A stretch of DNA of 39,680 nt from Patescibacteria group bacterium (GCA_028865035.1 JAGWLB010000001.1:163668-203347), one strand, 5' to 3'. Shown: positions 8,323 through 16,719, numbered from the stretch's first letter. The notes: a model not told the origin generated them from the sequence alone. Program-made: numbers and translations.

Positions 8323-9198
8323 ATGGACTATCAAAAAGACACAAAAAATACTGATACCAATTCTTACGGACAATCAAATGTCTCTGGTAATAAACTATTA
8401 GTAAATAAAGATATTTACGAGTATTCCTACAAAAAGACAGAAAAGCTTATCACCGCGCTGTATATGGTGACAGACTGTATGGAGACTGATGATGCCCTCA
8501 AAGGAAAAGTCCGCTCACTTGGTATAAATCTTCTGTCTTATATCCACAAGCTCTCTTTCACATATTCATCTCCTGTGGATAATCGCACCGCTATATCCGA
8601 CTCACTTATGTACATCGGCGAGATACTTTCTCTTATAGGTATCGCAAACAATATCGGCTTTATATCTGATATGAATTACACTATCTTAAGCAAAGAGTTA
8701 ATATCTCTGGCAGGCGAGCTGAAGTCGAATCAATCCAAAGAGAATCACTTCACATTCACACTCAATGATAAGATGTTCGATATTCCTCGACCTTCTACAG
8801 ATCTACCAGAGAATAAGTCTTTTACTGGTATAAAGGACAATTCTGCTATTACGGACAAAAGGACACAGTACAACAATATGTCCTTTACAAATAAAAATGA
8901 TTACAAACCATTGTCTCTGACAAAAAAGACTGAGAACTCGCACTCGCATTTAGTCAGTAAAAAAGATAGAACAGATAAGATTTTAAATATTATAAAGGAC
9001 TTAACTATCAAGCAGACAAGCAAGAAAAGTGCACTCAACAACACACCCGCAGGCATTTCCATAAAGGACATTTCTATCAGCTTTCCAGACTATTCAGAGA
9101 AGACTATTCAGCGCGAGCTCAACACTCTCGTCGCCAAGAATCAAATCAAGAAAATAGGCGCAAAACGTTGGAGCAGATACTTAGCGATAACGCGTTAG
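8323..9198 (+). CDS. winged-helix domain protein, likely DNA-binding
   Basis: 291 residues. The N-terminal half is helical (EYSYKKTEKLITALYMVTD, then a long helix region to about residue 130). The middle is polar, Ser/Lys/Asp-rich and probably disordered. The C-terminal segment at about 240-291 has DeoR/winged-helix character: GISIKDISISFPDYSEKTI (recognition helix) and a wing ending KKIGAKRWSRYLAI. There is no enzyme motif. It probably binds DNA and regulates unknown targets. It stands alone between ftsK (divergent) and the long leader region. Confidence 0.7.
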   Translation: MDYQKDTKNTDTNSYGQSNVSGNKLLVNKDIYEYSYKKTEKLITALYMVTDCMETDDALKGKVRSLGINLLSYIHKLSFTYSSPVDNRTAISDSLMYIGEILSLIGIANNIGFISDMNYTILSKELISLAGELKSNQSKENHFTFTLNDKMFDIPRPSTDLPENKSFTGIKDNSAITDKRTQYNNMSFTNKNDYKPLSLTKKTENSHSHLVSKKDRTDKILNIIKDLTIKQTSKKSALNNTPAGISIKDISISFPDYSEKTIQRELNTLVAKNQIKKIGAKRWSRYLAITR

Positions 9199-9913
9199 TT
9201 ATCCACATTATCCTCTATATCTACTATACAGACCACTGGCCTTTAATATATAATATCTAAGCATATTAGCACTGGTATATTTTTATCCTATATGCTAATA
9301 TTGTATTATCTTTTATGTGTGGAGAAATCTTTACATAAGAGGTTTGCTTCTACACTCGAAAAAGTGCAGAAGGCGATCATTGAAAACAGAATACTTTTCT
9401 TTCTCTAATACCAAGAGTTAGATTAGCCCTAGTTATGTATTACGGATTTTGTTTGTATTTATTTACATTCAAGATTGTATTTCATAGCTCGTAATTTTGT
9501 TTCAATTTGGTCGCATCCACTAGTATTTATTTTATTATTTCGCCGTTGCTTTTGATAGAGAAGCGGAGGAAAATAATACGAGACTATACTTGTGGTCATC
9601 GGCCCTGTCGACAAGGCAGATAGCTTGTCCACTTCATTTATGAGGTGAGCAAGTATTCATTTAGTTTAGTTAGTTCATAAATTTTTGTTCGCGCAGATAG
9701 AGGCGAGTTCAATTATTTAAAATATTTATAGATAGCCCGTTCGTTGATACCGTGTCCGTCCGTAGCTTGATAGAGAGTTATGATGCGAAGGCGGGAAGAC
9801 GAACCAAAGTTATTTATAAATAAAAAAAGATATGCACCCAATATTAGTTTCACTTTTATACATTATTAAAATACAAGATTTAAAAGTGAGTCGAAGCTAA
9901 TCTAATCGTGCAT
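9199..9913 (+). other. gene-poor leader region with multiple hairpins and repeated GATAG motif
   Basis: No convincing coding frame. A perfect DnaA-box-like TTATCCACA lies at 9199-9207. Hairpins include CTTCTaCACT-CGAAAA-AGTGcAGAAG (about 9347-9371), GACAAG-GCAGATAG-CTTGTC (about 9610-9629), ACTTCAT-TT-ATGAGGT (about 9631-9646) and TCACTTTTA...TAAAAGTGA (about 9850-9886, just before the surface-protein ATG). GATAG occurs at 9554, 9619, 9696, 9731 and 9769. The segment 9540-9815 is richer in G+C than other spacers. It does not match tmRNA, RNase P RNA or SRP RNA landmarks that I know. It may be a structured 5' leader or an independent RNA. Confidence 0.45.
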
Positions 9914-12900
9914 ATGATTAAAAAAATTATGTTAAAAATCAAATCAAAAATTTTCACAGGTTTGATGGTAGCGTTGTTCGCTCTTACTGCAGCATCTTTT
10001 GCTTCAGCAGCTTGGGCACCTACATCAGCGAAGTACATCACAAAAAGTTCTTCATCTGTGAACGTTAAGTGGCTTCAGTCAACTTTGAACGATGTTCAAA
10101 ACGCTATGCTTGTCGTAGACGGTTTGTACGGTCCAAAGACTACAGCTGCTATCGTCACTTTCCAAAAGGCTCATCCTGCAGCAGGTGCTGCTGATGGTAT
10201 CGCTGGTCCTATGACTATCGCTGCATTAAATGCGGCTGGTGCAAATGGATCAATGAGTACATCAACTGTCCCTGGTTGTACATCAACAACAGGATTTAGT
10301 CCTACAACAGGTCAGCCATGTAATAGTGCGGTAAGTAACCCTACTACTACTCTACCTGCTGGTTGTACTTCAACTACAGGCTTCAGTCCTTTGACTGGTG
10401 TATCTTGCGCAACTGGCGTAAGTACTTCAACTCAGACTGGTCCTCTAGCAGTTCAACTTTCACAAGACAATCCTGCAGCTGGTAATATCATCTCAGGTCA
10501 AGCTTTAGCTGACCTAGCTCATTTTACTTTCACAGGTAACGGTACACTTTCACAAGTTACTCTAAAGCGTACTGGTCTTTCAGTAAGTGCAGATATTTCA
10601 AATGTCTACTTGTACGATGGCAACCATCGTCTTACTGATGGTGCAAGTGTGAATACCGCTGGTGATGTTGTTTTCAATAATGTAAACATCCCTATCAACG
10701 GTTCACGTAATCTTTCAGTCCGTGTAGATATGAATACTGGAACTTCATCTGTCAACCTCGGTATGACTCTTACAAGTTACATGGCTTCAGGTTCTACAAC
10801 TCCAACAACAGTTAATGTTGCTGGTAACATATTCGTAGTTAGCTCAGCTCCAGCTGGTGTCACTACTGCTACATTGCAGGCAACAACAGTTTCATCTGGT
10901 GCTGTTAATGCTGGTACTATGAATTACACAGTTTGGTCAAACGGTCTTCAAGTAAACGGCCGTGCAGCTATGTTCAAAGGTCTAAACTTACACTACGTAG
11001 GTTCAGCTCCTTATGATTCAGTTCAAAACCTTAAACTTTACGTTGACGGTTCACAAGTTGGTACATCATCAGGTGTAGATGCTAACGGTTATGCATTCTT
11101 CGATCTTGGTGCAGGTGTTAACCTTTCTGTCAGTACTCACACTATCGAAGTTCGTGGTGACATTATGAAAGGTTCAAACCGTAACTTACAATTCTCACTT
11201 CAGAACGCATCAGACTTGATGCTTACTGACTCACAGATTGGTATTAGTATTAACGCTACTAACGCTGTCAGCAACGGTGCTGCTGGTACAATAGCAGTTA
11301 ATGCTGGTTCAGTTACTGTTACTGTTGACCCTTCATTCAACACAACTGGTACTATCACAGGTGGTGCTACAAATGTACCAATCGCTCAGTACAAGTTCGC
11401 TGCATACGGTGAAGATATGAAAATCAGTTCTCTTACTGTTACTCCTACAGTAGCTACTGGTATCGTTGCTTCAGGAAGTGCTACTAATTTGAATAACGTT
11501 GCATTATATGCAAACGGTGGTCAGATTGGTTCAAGTGCTAACTACACAGGTACAGCTCTAGTATTTACTCTTGGTTCATCATTGATTATCCCAGCTGGTA
11601 CAACAACAGTTGTTACTGTCAAAGCTGATACAATCAACGATACAAACGTAAATTACACTGGTGGTACAATTACTACTAAGATTGCTGGTTCTACAAACAA
11701 TGCGCAAGGTCAATCTTCACAGAGTTTGTCTACAGCACCTTCAACTGCAGGTGTAACTAGTGGTGCTCTTACTATCGGTTCTGCTTCAGCAACCGTTGCT
11801 GTAAGTACTTCACTAAACGCCCAAAATATTATCGCAAACACTGCTAAAACTAAGATTGGATCATTCGTTATCCAAGCTGGTGCTACAGAAGGTGTTCGTG
11901 TAAGTAACCTAAACATTGGTTTGGCATTCGGTAGTGCAACAAATGCTACTTATGCTAGTGGTACTGTTACAACTGGTTCACACCAGATTACTGTTACTGG
12001 TTCTACTGTTAACATTGGTGTTGGTGATGTAATCACTATCCCAGGTGCAACAGCTGCAGTCGGTACTGTTACATCTGTTGATTCAGCTACAACATTCACT
12101 GCTAACTTTACAACAGCTGGTGCTACACCAGCAGGTGTTATTACTGGTACTTCTGGTCCTATGACAATTACAAATATTTCTAATTTGTACACGTCAGATG
12201 ACACAAACAATGTTATCGGTAACCCAGCTGCTTCAAACAATAACTTCTCAGTTAACTACACTATCCCTGCAAGTACTTCAAGAACTATCGATGTCTACGC
12301 AGACCTTGGTGGATTGAAAGCAGGAACAGTTCAAGCTACTTTGAAAGTTACTGCAGTTGGTGCTTCAACAAATGTTGCTCTAACAACAGGTACTGGTATA
12401 GCTACAGCTCTTTCAGGTCAAGTTATGACTGTTGCTGCTGGTAGTCTTGCTACACCTACAGTTACAACAAATTCATTGGTTTCTCAATTCGTTCTTGGTG
12501 GTACTTCACCTGCACTTGCTACATATAACTTTGTCGCAACAAACGGTGATGCTACTATCACACAGTTGATCTTTACAATCGCTACTACTCCTGCTGCTAT
12601 CAGTCAAGTATGTATTGGTACAGTATGTGCACCAGTAGTTAGTGGTACTGCAACTGTTGCTGGATTAAACATAACAATCCCTGCTGGCTACGCTGGCGCG
12701 AATGTTACTGTTACTCCAACATTCAACAAAGTTGGTATTGGCCAACAGGCTTCCAACTCAATTGTTCAAATGAATCTTACTTCTATGAAGTACACGATTG
12801 GTAACACAGTAACAACAACAGCTGTTACAGTCACTGGTGAAAAGAATATGTCTCTAGTAGCTACAAAGCCTACTGTGACTATCGCTGCACCAACAGGAGC

Positions 12901-13363
12901 AATCCTTACAACTGGTTCAGTTGAGACTGCAGATGTAACTGTTACTGCAGATGCTGCAGGTTCAATTACTCTAAACAGTATTCCTGTAGTTGCTACAATC
13001 TCTTCAAGTGGTGCTGCTGCATACTTTACAAATGCAGGTGCGGTTACTATGAAAGATTCAAACAATGTTAATGTTCCTCTTACTGCTGCAGCTTGTCCTG
13101 CAACAGCAACTAACCTTACATGTTCTCAAACTCTTACAATTACTAATGGTTACACAATAGCCGCTGGTACTTCACAGACGTTTAAGATATTCTTCCCTAT
13201 TGCAAATCTAAGTACAGGTACATTACCTAATACGTATGTATACACTTCACTTGCAACAGGTACAGGATTTAGTTGGGGTGATGTGTCAGGAAACAATCCT
13301 ACTATCACAGACACAACTTACATGAACACATATCCTACAAACACAGCAAGTATTCATAACTAA
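9914..13363 (+). CDS. secreted surface protein with peptidoglycan-binding domain (S-layer-like)
   Basis: 1149 residues from the ATG at 9914; an in-frame GTG at 9908 is also possible. Signal peptide: basic start, hydrophobic core and likely cleavage after FASA (about residue 29). A PG_binding_1 domain follows at about 38-104 (VKWLQSTLNDVQ, VDGLYGPKTTAAIVTFQ, GIAGPMTIAAL). Next is a Thr/Ser linker with two GCTSTTGFSP.TG..C repeats (each with a Cys pair), then about 1000 residues of beta-rich Gly/Thr/Ala-rich sequence with few charges. This is the design of abundant CPR cell-surface proteins anchored to the wall by the PG-binding domain. Codon choice is strikingly uniform (GGT, GCT, ACT, ACA), suggesting high expression. 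Terminator at 13425-13450. Confidence 0.8.
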   Translation: MIKKIMLKIKSKIFTGLMVALFALTAASFASAAWAPTSAKYITKSSSSVNVKWLQSTLNDVQNAMLVVDGLYGPKTTAAIVTFQKAHPAAGAADGIAGPMTIAALNAAGANGSMSTSTVPGCTSTTGFSPTTGQPCNSAVSNPTTTLPAGCTSTTGFSPLTGVSCATGVSTSTQTGPLAVQLSQDNPAAGNIISGQALADLAHFTFTGNGTLSQVTLKRTGLSVSADISNVYLYDGNHRLTDGASVNTAGDVVFNNVNIPINGSRNLSVRVDMNTGTSSVNLGMTLTSYMASGSTTPTTVNVAGNIFVVSSAPAGVTTATLQATTVSSGAVNAGTMNYTVWSNGLQVNGRAAMFKGLNLHYVGSAPYDSVQNLKLYVDGSQVGTSSGVDANGYAFFDLGAGVNLSVSTHTIEVRGDIMKGSNRNLQFSLQNASDLMLTDSQIGISINATNAVSNGAAGTIAVNAGSVTVTVDPSFNTTGTITGGATNVPIAQYKFAAYGEDMKISSLTVTPTVATGIVASGSATNLNNVALYANGGQIGSSANYTGTALVFTLGSSLIIPAGTTTVVTVKADTINDTNVNYTGGTITTKIAGSTNNAQGQSSQSLSTAPSTAGVTSGALTIGSASATVAVSTSLNAQNIIANTAKTKIGSFVIQAGATEGVRVSNLNIGLAFGSATNATYASGTVTTGSHQITVTGSTVNIGVGDVITIPGATAAVGTVTSVDSATTFTANFTTAGATPAGVITGTSGPMTITNISNLYTSDDTNNVIGNPAASNNNFSVNYTIPASTSRTIDVYADLGGLKAGTVQATLKVTAVGASTNVALTTGTGIATALSGQVMTVAAGSLATPTVTTNSLVSQFVLGGTSPALATYNFVATNGDATITQLIFTIATTPAAISQVCIGTVCAPVVSGTATVAGLNITIPAGYAGANVTVTPTFNKVGIGQQASNSIVQMNLTSMKYTIGNTVTTTAVTVTGEKNMSLVATKPTVTIAAPTGAILTTGSVETADVTVTADAAGSITLNSIPVVATISSSGAAAYFTNAGAVTMKDSNNVNVPLTAAACPATATNLTCSQTLTITNGYTIAAGTSQTFKIFFPIANLSTGTLPNTYVYTSLATGTGFSWGDVSGNNPTITDTTYMNTYPTNTASIHN

Positions 13364-13424
13364 TACTTAATGTATAGTAGGTAAGTGCTCAGTGAGTAAG
13401 TTTCTCGAAACTTTAAATCGAACC

Positions 13425-13450
13425 AAAAAATCCCCGAAAGGGGATTTTTT
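13425..13450 (+). terminator. terminator of the surface-protein gene
   Basis: AAAAAATCCCC-GAAA-GGGGATTTTTT. The same core stem-loop recurs at 15242-15261. Confidence 0.9.
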
Positions 13451-13494
13451 GTTGTCTGAATCTGATCTTTTCCTAAGTAGCTCCTCATCAACAC

Positions 13495-13532
13495 TTGCTT
13501 GTAATTTGTGCATATGCTCAAAAAGCAAGCAA
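13495..13532. repeat. palindromic repeat, copy 1 (degenerate)
   Basis: TTGCTTGTAATTTGTGCATATGC is recognisable in the left half, but the right half reads TCAAAAAGCAAGCAA. The outer arms still pair, while the inner right arm is altered and shortened. Confidence 0.8.
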
Positions 13533-13590
13533 CCATTCAACCCTCCCACAATCCACTTCAAACCATCCGCATTCAACTCTCCATATGCTT

Positions 13591-13632
13591 ACTTGCTTGT
13601 AATTTGTGCATATGCACAAATTCCAAGCAAGT
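13591..13632. repeat. palindromic repeat, copy 2
   Basis: Same core GTGCATATGCAC with outer arms extended to ACTTGCTTG / CAAGCAAGT. There is one local mismatch (GTAATT against AATTCC). Confidence 0.85.
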
Positions 13633-13677
13633 ACTTTCTCAGCTCTCAAAACTATGTAAATATATTGTAAATATATT

Positions 13678-13686
13678 TATCCACAA
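13678..13686 (+). other. DnaA-box-like TTATCCACA
   Basis: Perfect 9-mer match to the consensus DnaA box, in the spacer before the gene at 13727. Further copies lie at 8575 (complement), 9199, 22403 (complement) and 22808. They are scattered, so this is not evidence of an origin. Confidence 0.3.
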
Positions 13687-13711
13687 AATAGTAAAACGAA
13701 AAATACTTTGC

Positions 13712-13717
13712 TATAAT
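13712..13717 (+). promoter_or_regulatory. extended -10 box (TGcTATAAT)
   Basis: It ends 9 nt before the ATG at 13727 and only 3 nt before the alternative ATG at 13721. This spacing favours 13727 as the start and implies a leaderless mRNA. Confidence 0.65.
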
Positions 13718-13726
13718 ACGATGAAT

Positions 13727-14077
13727 ATGGAAAAAATATTAATTTATTTTATGACAGGAGGGGTGTTCACAGCTTTAATTGTTGTTCTTGAAGAGAGCGG
13801 TTTTCGTGAGTTGTCAGGTTTTATGACTCTTCTTCCGGTGTTCACTCTTGTCTCATATATTTTTATTGGTCAGTCGCAAGGTGGGCTCGCTGTCAGTCAG
13901 CATGCGAAGTTCGTCCTCTGGGGGACTATCGTATCTTGGGTACCGTATATGATTGCGATCACTTACTTTTCTCCAAAAGTTGGTCCGACCAAAGCCATAG
14001 TTATAGCTATGTCCATCTTCTCAGTCTTAGCTATTCTTTTTATCGTAGTTTCAAATCATTACGGTTTATTCCGTTAA
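13727..14077 (+). CDS. small four-helix membrane protein (GlpM/DUF3147-like)
   Basis: 116 residues starting MEKILIYFMTGG. Four membrane helices cover nearly the whole protein (about 3-20, 27-46, 58-78 and 87-109), with the short conserved-looking motifs LSGFMTLLPVFTLVSY and GPTKAIVIA. Size and topology resemble GlpM/DUF3147-type membrane proteins, but this is a weak match made by eye. The ATG at 13727 is chosen over 13721 because of the -10 box. The gene stands alone; a hairpin (ACAGTGT / ACACTGT, about 14109-14131) follows. Confidence 0.6.
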   Translation: MEKILIYFMTGGVFTALIVVLEESGFRELSGFMTLLPVFTLVSYIFIGQSQGGLAVSQHAKFVLWGTIVSWVPYMIAITYFSPKVGPTKAIVIAMSIFSVLAILFIVVSNHYGLFR

Positions 14078-14155
14078 TCGCATTGTGCTTCACTGTATCG
14101 AAAGTATGACAGTGTTTATTTGTCACACTGTACTCTTACTATTTATTAAAGAAAA

Positions 14156-14161
14156 TATAAT
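14156..14161 (+). promoter_or_regulatory. -10 box TATAAT, leaderless
   Basis: It ends 6 nt before the ATG at 14168. No Shine-Dalgarno is visible. Confidence 0.6.
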
Positions 14162-14167
14162 TACCAT

Positions 14168-14656
14168 ATGAAGTCAAAAAAAGGATTAAACAAAAAGATT
14201 CAATCTGGTTTCGCTTGGTTTGTTATCTTCGTCGCCGTTTTTATGTTTATGTATTCTACGAACTCTGCCAAGAAGAAAATGCAGAGTGTTATAGATAGTA
14301 TTCCTAGCATACTGAGTGTCAAGAAGACCGAAGCAAGTATTCCTGCAGATGTTTTGGCTTCATCCACACCGATTACACCTCGATACAGGAGAGCTCTGAC
14401 TAGATACGCCAATGCTCGTCTTGAAGTGAGCGACACTTGCCATATCACTCCCGACAAAGCTACCTTCAAAGACGGTACGAATATTATGCTAGACAATATC
14501 TCCACCAAGGATCACACCCTACTGCTAGACGAGCCAGCCTATATCCTTGCTCATAAGTACAAAATCGTAAATATGTTCGGAGTTGTCTTCCCGAAGACTA
14601 TCAATGTCGGCTGTGATAATATCCAAAATGCCGCCACGATAACTATAGTGAAATAG
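14168..14656 (+). CDS. membrane-anchored cupredoxin-like-size protein (paralogue A)
   Basis: 162 residues. A basic N-terminus, one membrane helix (about 13-31) and a linker are followed by a globular beta-rich domain from about residue 80. This domain contains SDTCHITPD, IMLDN, a Tyr-rich middle and the closing VGCDNIQNAATITIV. Two cysteines, one at each end of the domain, could form a disulfide. It is followed by a related gene at 14705 that keeps C..(h)P, MLDN and PK(T/V)...V.C...QN.T.T in the same order. I do not see the Cys-His-Met copper set of true cupredoxins, so the fold name is only a size and strand-pattern guess. Confidence 0.65.
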   Translation: MKSKKGLNKKIQSGFAWFVIFVAVFMFMYSTNSAKKKMQSVIDSIPSILSVKKTEASIPADVLASSTPITPRYRRALTRYANARLEVSDTCHITPDKATFKDGTNIMLDNISTKDHTLLLDEPAYILAHKYKIVNMFGVVFPKTINVGCDNIQNAATITIVK

Positions 14657-14704
14657 CCCTCAAAGCATTGCCAAAATCTCTAAAAATGCTAATATATCTT
14701 CATT

Positions 14705-15226
14705 ATGAAATACAACAGAAACGCTGTTATTGGTGCCATTATATTAGCCGTAGCCATTATCATCGCCTTTATTTTCGCTGTTAAGAACAAGAAAGTAGAA
14801 GCTCCCGTAGATCAGTCATCTGGCTTATCTAAGCTCGATATATCGAAAGATTTACTGAATAATCATTCTATATACACAAGTAGCAACTTGGGCAAAGCTA
14901 CAGACACTACAGTGAGCACAAACCCTGATTTATCTACTGCTACTCTTACTTACACCAATGCTTTTATGAAGTTCCGTGGTAGTAATATTATCCAGCTAGG
15001 GGATGGTTGCCAAGCACATCCTACATCTATCGTTGTTCCCAACAATTCTCAAATGTTACTCGATAATCGTGCCGATAACTCTGAAGTTATCACTATCGGT
15101 AATACAAAGTACGATCTAGCTCCATATGGTTACAAAGTTATCACACTAGATATTCCGAAAGTTCCAGCTACTTACACTGTGGACTGCAAGGTCGCTCAGA
15201 ATGTCACTACTCTTACTGTCGAGTAA
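14705..15226 (+). CDS. membrane-anchored beta-rich protein (paralogue B)
   Basis: 173 residues. The N-terminal membrane helix (about 6-26) is followed by an extracytoplasmic domain with LGDGCQAHPTSIVVPNN, MLLDN, YDLAPYGYK and the C-terminal VDCKVAQNVTTLTVE. The order and spacing of the Cys pair and the MLDN and QN..T motifs match the product of 14168, indicating a tandem duplication that has diverged. A likely TAATAT -10 box lies at 14690-14695, 9 nt before the ATG. Terminator at 15242-15261. The function is unknown. Confidence 0.65.
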   Translation: MKYNRNAVIGAIILAVAIIIAFIFAVKNKKVEAPVDQSSGLSKLDISKDLLNNHSIYTSSNLGKATDTTVSTNPDLSTATLTYTNAFMKFRGSNIIQLGDGCQAHPTSIVVPNNSQMLLDNRADNSEVITIGNTKYDLAPYGYKVITLDIPKVPATYTVDCKVAQNVTTLTVE

Positions 15227-15241
15227 TAAATTCTTTATCTG

Positions 15242-15261
15242 AAATCCCCGAAAGGGGATTT
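15242..15261 (+). terminator. terminator AAATCCCC-GAAA-GGGGATTT
   Basis: Same stem-loop core as at 13425-13450. The next promoter starts within 3 nt of it. Confidence 0.85.
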
Positions 15262-15266
15262 TATGA

Positions 15267-15272
15267 TATAAT
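15267..15272 (+). promoter_or_regulatory. extended -10 box (TGaTATAAT), leaderless
   Basis: It ends 6 nt before the ATG at 15279, directly after the terminator stem. Confidence 0.65.
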
Positions 15273-15278
15273 ATCCGT

Positions 15279-15479
15279 ATGTTTAACAAGCATTTATTCA
15301 AAGTAGTCATAGGATTCTGCGGTATGATAATTATCGGTCTGGTGGTGCTCGTCGTTATCGATTCATTCAAACAGGAAGATAATCCTGTAAATGTATCGAC
15401 TCAAGTCCAAGCAGATACTGCTTCTAAAACAGCTACTTCTACAAATGCTCCTCTCCCTGTCAAAAAGTCTTTGAATTAG
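15279..15479 (+). CDS. small single-pass membrane protein
   Basis: 66 residues: a short basic N-terminus (MFNKHLFK), one strong membrane helix (VVIGFCGMIIIGLVVLVVI, about 9-27) and a polar Thr/Ser/Ala-rich tail of about 38 residues, probably outside the cell. No known domain. The clear promoter and its position between a terminator and a spacer support it as a real gene. Confidence 0.6.
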   Translation: MFNKHLFKVVIGFCGMIIIGLVVLVVIDSFKQEDNPVNVSTQVQADTASKTATSTNAPLPVKKSLN

Positions 15480-15544
15480 TATATTCGTATTATCAATTAA
15501 TCCAAGCAAGACAGTAAATCAATAAATACTGCATTATTGTATTT

Positions 15545-15588
15545 TCTCTGCTTGAGATTTGTGCATATGCACAAATCTCAAGCAGAGA
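15545..15588. repeat. palindromic repeat, copy 3 (44-bp perfect palindrome)
   Basis: Centre GTGCATATGCAC. The arm GTAATT of the other copies is GAGATT here, with the complementary change (AATCTC) on the other arm, so symmetry is kept. Perfect over 44 bp. Confidence 0.92.
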
Positions 15589-15616
15589 GACGAATCAAAC
15601 CAAACCATTTACATCA

Positions 15617-15645
15617 TTGACATATTGTCATCTCCTATGTTAATA
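15617..15645 (+). promoter_or_regulatory. promoter TTGACA-17-TTAATA
   Basis: TTGACA 15617-15622 and TTAATA 15640-15645, upstream of the gene at 15683 (leader about 30 nt). It resembles the promoter at 16151, sharing TTGACAT and TATGTTAAT. Confidence 0.65.
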
Positions 15646-15682
15646 TCGTACTTAAACATTCCTCAAGCTTAAATTTTAAAAA

Positions 15683-16054
15683 ATGAAAAACGTATTGCCA
15701 GTCATCATATTGATTGGCATTATGTTGCCAATCATTTTTTCAAACAGCCACTCTGTAAAAATCACTGTAGATGATAATCGGATAGATTCCACCAATAATA
15801 ATACTTTGTTGGTTAATAAGAAAGTCTTGATAGTAATGCCTAAAGCAAGGTATATCGTTAGGATTTTTATTGTTATACCAAAAGACACAAACCTATCTCC
15901 GTTGCGTCTAATCTACATTGAAAAATTTTACAAAAGAGAAAACGAAGTTATCGAGGAAAAAGAATTAATCGTCATACCCTACAAAGGGCATAGTCAAAGA
16001 ACCAGAGATGGCCCCATTAAATTAGCCGTTAATAATGAGCTAAGGTCTATATAA
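15683..16054 (+). CDS. secreted or anchored small protein, unknown function
   Basis: 123 residues. The N-terminal hydrophobic stretch MKNVLPVIILIGIMLPIIF is a signal peptide or anchor, followed by a basic beta-rich domain (KVLIVMPKARYIVRIFIVIP, LRLIYIEKFYKR, ELIVIPYKGHSQRTRDG). No family recognised. It has its own promoter and terminator (16066-16098) and lies between palindrome copies 3 and 4. The next gene has the same architecture and a similar promoter, but I could not align the two proteins beyond the leader. Confidence 0.55.
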   Translation: MKNVLPVIILIGIMLPIIFSNSHSVKITVDDNRIDSTNNNTLLVNKKVLIVMPKARYIVRIFIVIPKDTNLSPLRLIYIEKFYKRENEVIEEKELIVIPYKGHSQRTRDGPIKLAVNNELRSI

Positions 16055-16065
16055 GAAACAAATAT

Positions 16066-16098
16066 TACCCGTACTGTCATACAGTGCGGGTATTTTTT
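16066..16098 (+). terminator. intrinsic terminator
   Basis: TACCCGTACTGT-CAT-ACAGTGCGGGTA then T6, with one G-T wobble in the stem. Confidence 0.85.
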
Positions 16099-16100
16099 AT

Positions 16101-16140
16101 TTTGCTTGTAATTTGTGCATATGCACAAATTACAAGCAAA
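16101..16140. repeat. palindromic repeat, copy 4 (40-bp perfect palindrome)
   Basis: TTTGCTTGTAATTTGTGCAT joined to its exact reverse complement. It sits between the terminator above and the -35 box at 16151. Confidence 0.95.
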
Positions 16141-16150
16141 GAATATAAGT

Positions 16151-16179
16151 TTGACATTTATGTGTTTTATATGTTAATT
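16151..16179 (+). promoter_or_regulatory. promoter TTGACA-17-TTAATT
   Basis: TTGACA 16151-16156 and TTAATT 16174-16179, 10 bp downstream of palindrome copy 4. It drives the gene at 16226. Confidence 0.65.
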
Positions 16180-16225
16180 TGAATTTAAATTGATAAATAT
16201 TTTCAAAATCTAAAATTATCCAACG

Positions 16226-16693
16226 ATGAAAAAATTATTAGCATTTATACTCATCGGCAGTATCTTACCGATGGTATCTGTTGCACAATCAGGCGCTGGT
16301 TGTAATTGTAACCTCCCAGATGTTCGTATAAATATACATGGAATACTCTGGTTGAACGATCATGTATTTACTGGTTCGAAAGATGATCTATTGTCTTTGT
16401 ATGATACGACGCTCATAAAAGAGCCAAATAGCCCTGACTCTCTGAGCTTAATAGCAATAGAGGTAAATCCTAGAGGAGCTTATTTTATAAAACCAAATGG
16501 CACTCTAGAAAAGGATTCTCACGGCGACTGCATTATCAAAGGAATTGTTAGAGTACACACCTTCCATCGTATAAAAAAAAGAAGGAAGAGAGGTGAATGG
16601 AAAATCACACCACATACAACTCGCAAGGAGAATATTAGATTTCCAATTATAAAGAAAAAGAATGAACAAGAATCAATCGTAAAAATAATTTGA
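16226..16693 (+). CDS. secreted protein, unknown function
   Basis: 155 residues. Clear signal peptide (MKKLLAFILIGSILPMVSVAQ, likely cleavage after SVA or VAQ), then a short Cys-containing segment (GAGCNCNLPD), a mixed domain, and a very basic C-terminal part (HRIKKRRKRGEWKI). The mature protein has about three cysteines. I recognise no family. Terminator at 16720-16749. The gene belongs to the run of small exported proteins separated by palindromes. Confidence 0.6.
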   Translation: MKKLLAFILIGSILPMVSVAQSGAGCNCNLPDVRINIHGILWLNDHVFTGSKDDLLSLYDTTLIKEPNSPDSLSLIAIEVNPRGAYFIKPNGTLEKDSHGDCIIKGIVRVHTFHRIKKRRKRGEWKITPHTTRKENIRFPIIKKKNEQESIVKII

Positions 16694-16719
16694 AATGATC
16701 TCCGTGAACAACACCTGAG

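Noticed and set aside
8323-9198. Repeated AAAGGACA-like words in and before the winged-helix gene as binding sites
   Set aside because: Most fall in frame as Lys-Asp codons in a Lys/Asp-rich protein, so codon content explains them.
9599-9700. Diversity-generating retroelement template near the surface protein
   Set aside because: No reverse transcriptase frame and no template/variable repeat pair at the 3' end of the surface gene were seen.
9540-9830. tmRNA, RNase P RNA or SRP RNA in the long leader
   Set aside because: No tRNA-like end with TTCGA and CCA, no GAGGAAAGTCC-type core and no GGAAGCAGC loop were found.
13508-13726. N-terminal extension of the membrane protein at 13727 from a GTG inside palindrome copy 1
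   Set aside because: It would translate through both palindromes and the promoter; the -10 box at 13712 puts the start at 13727.
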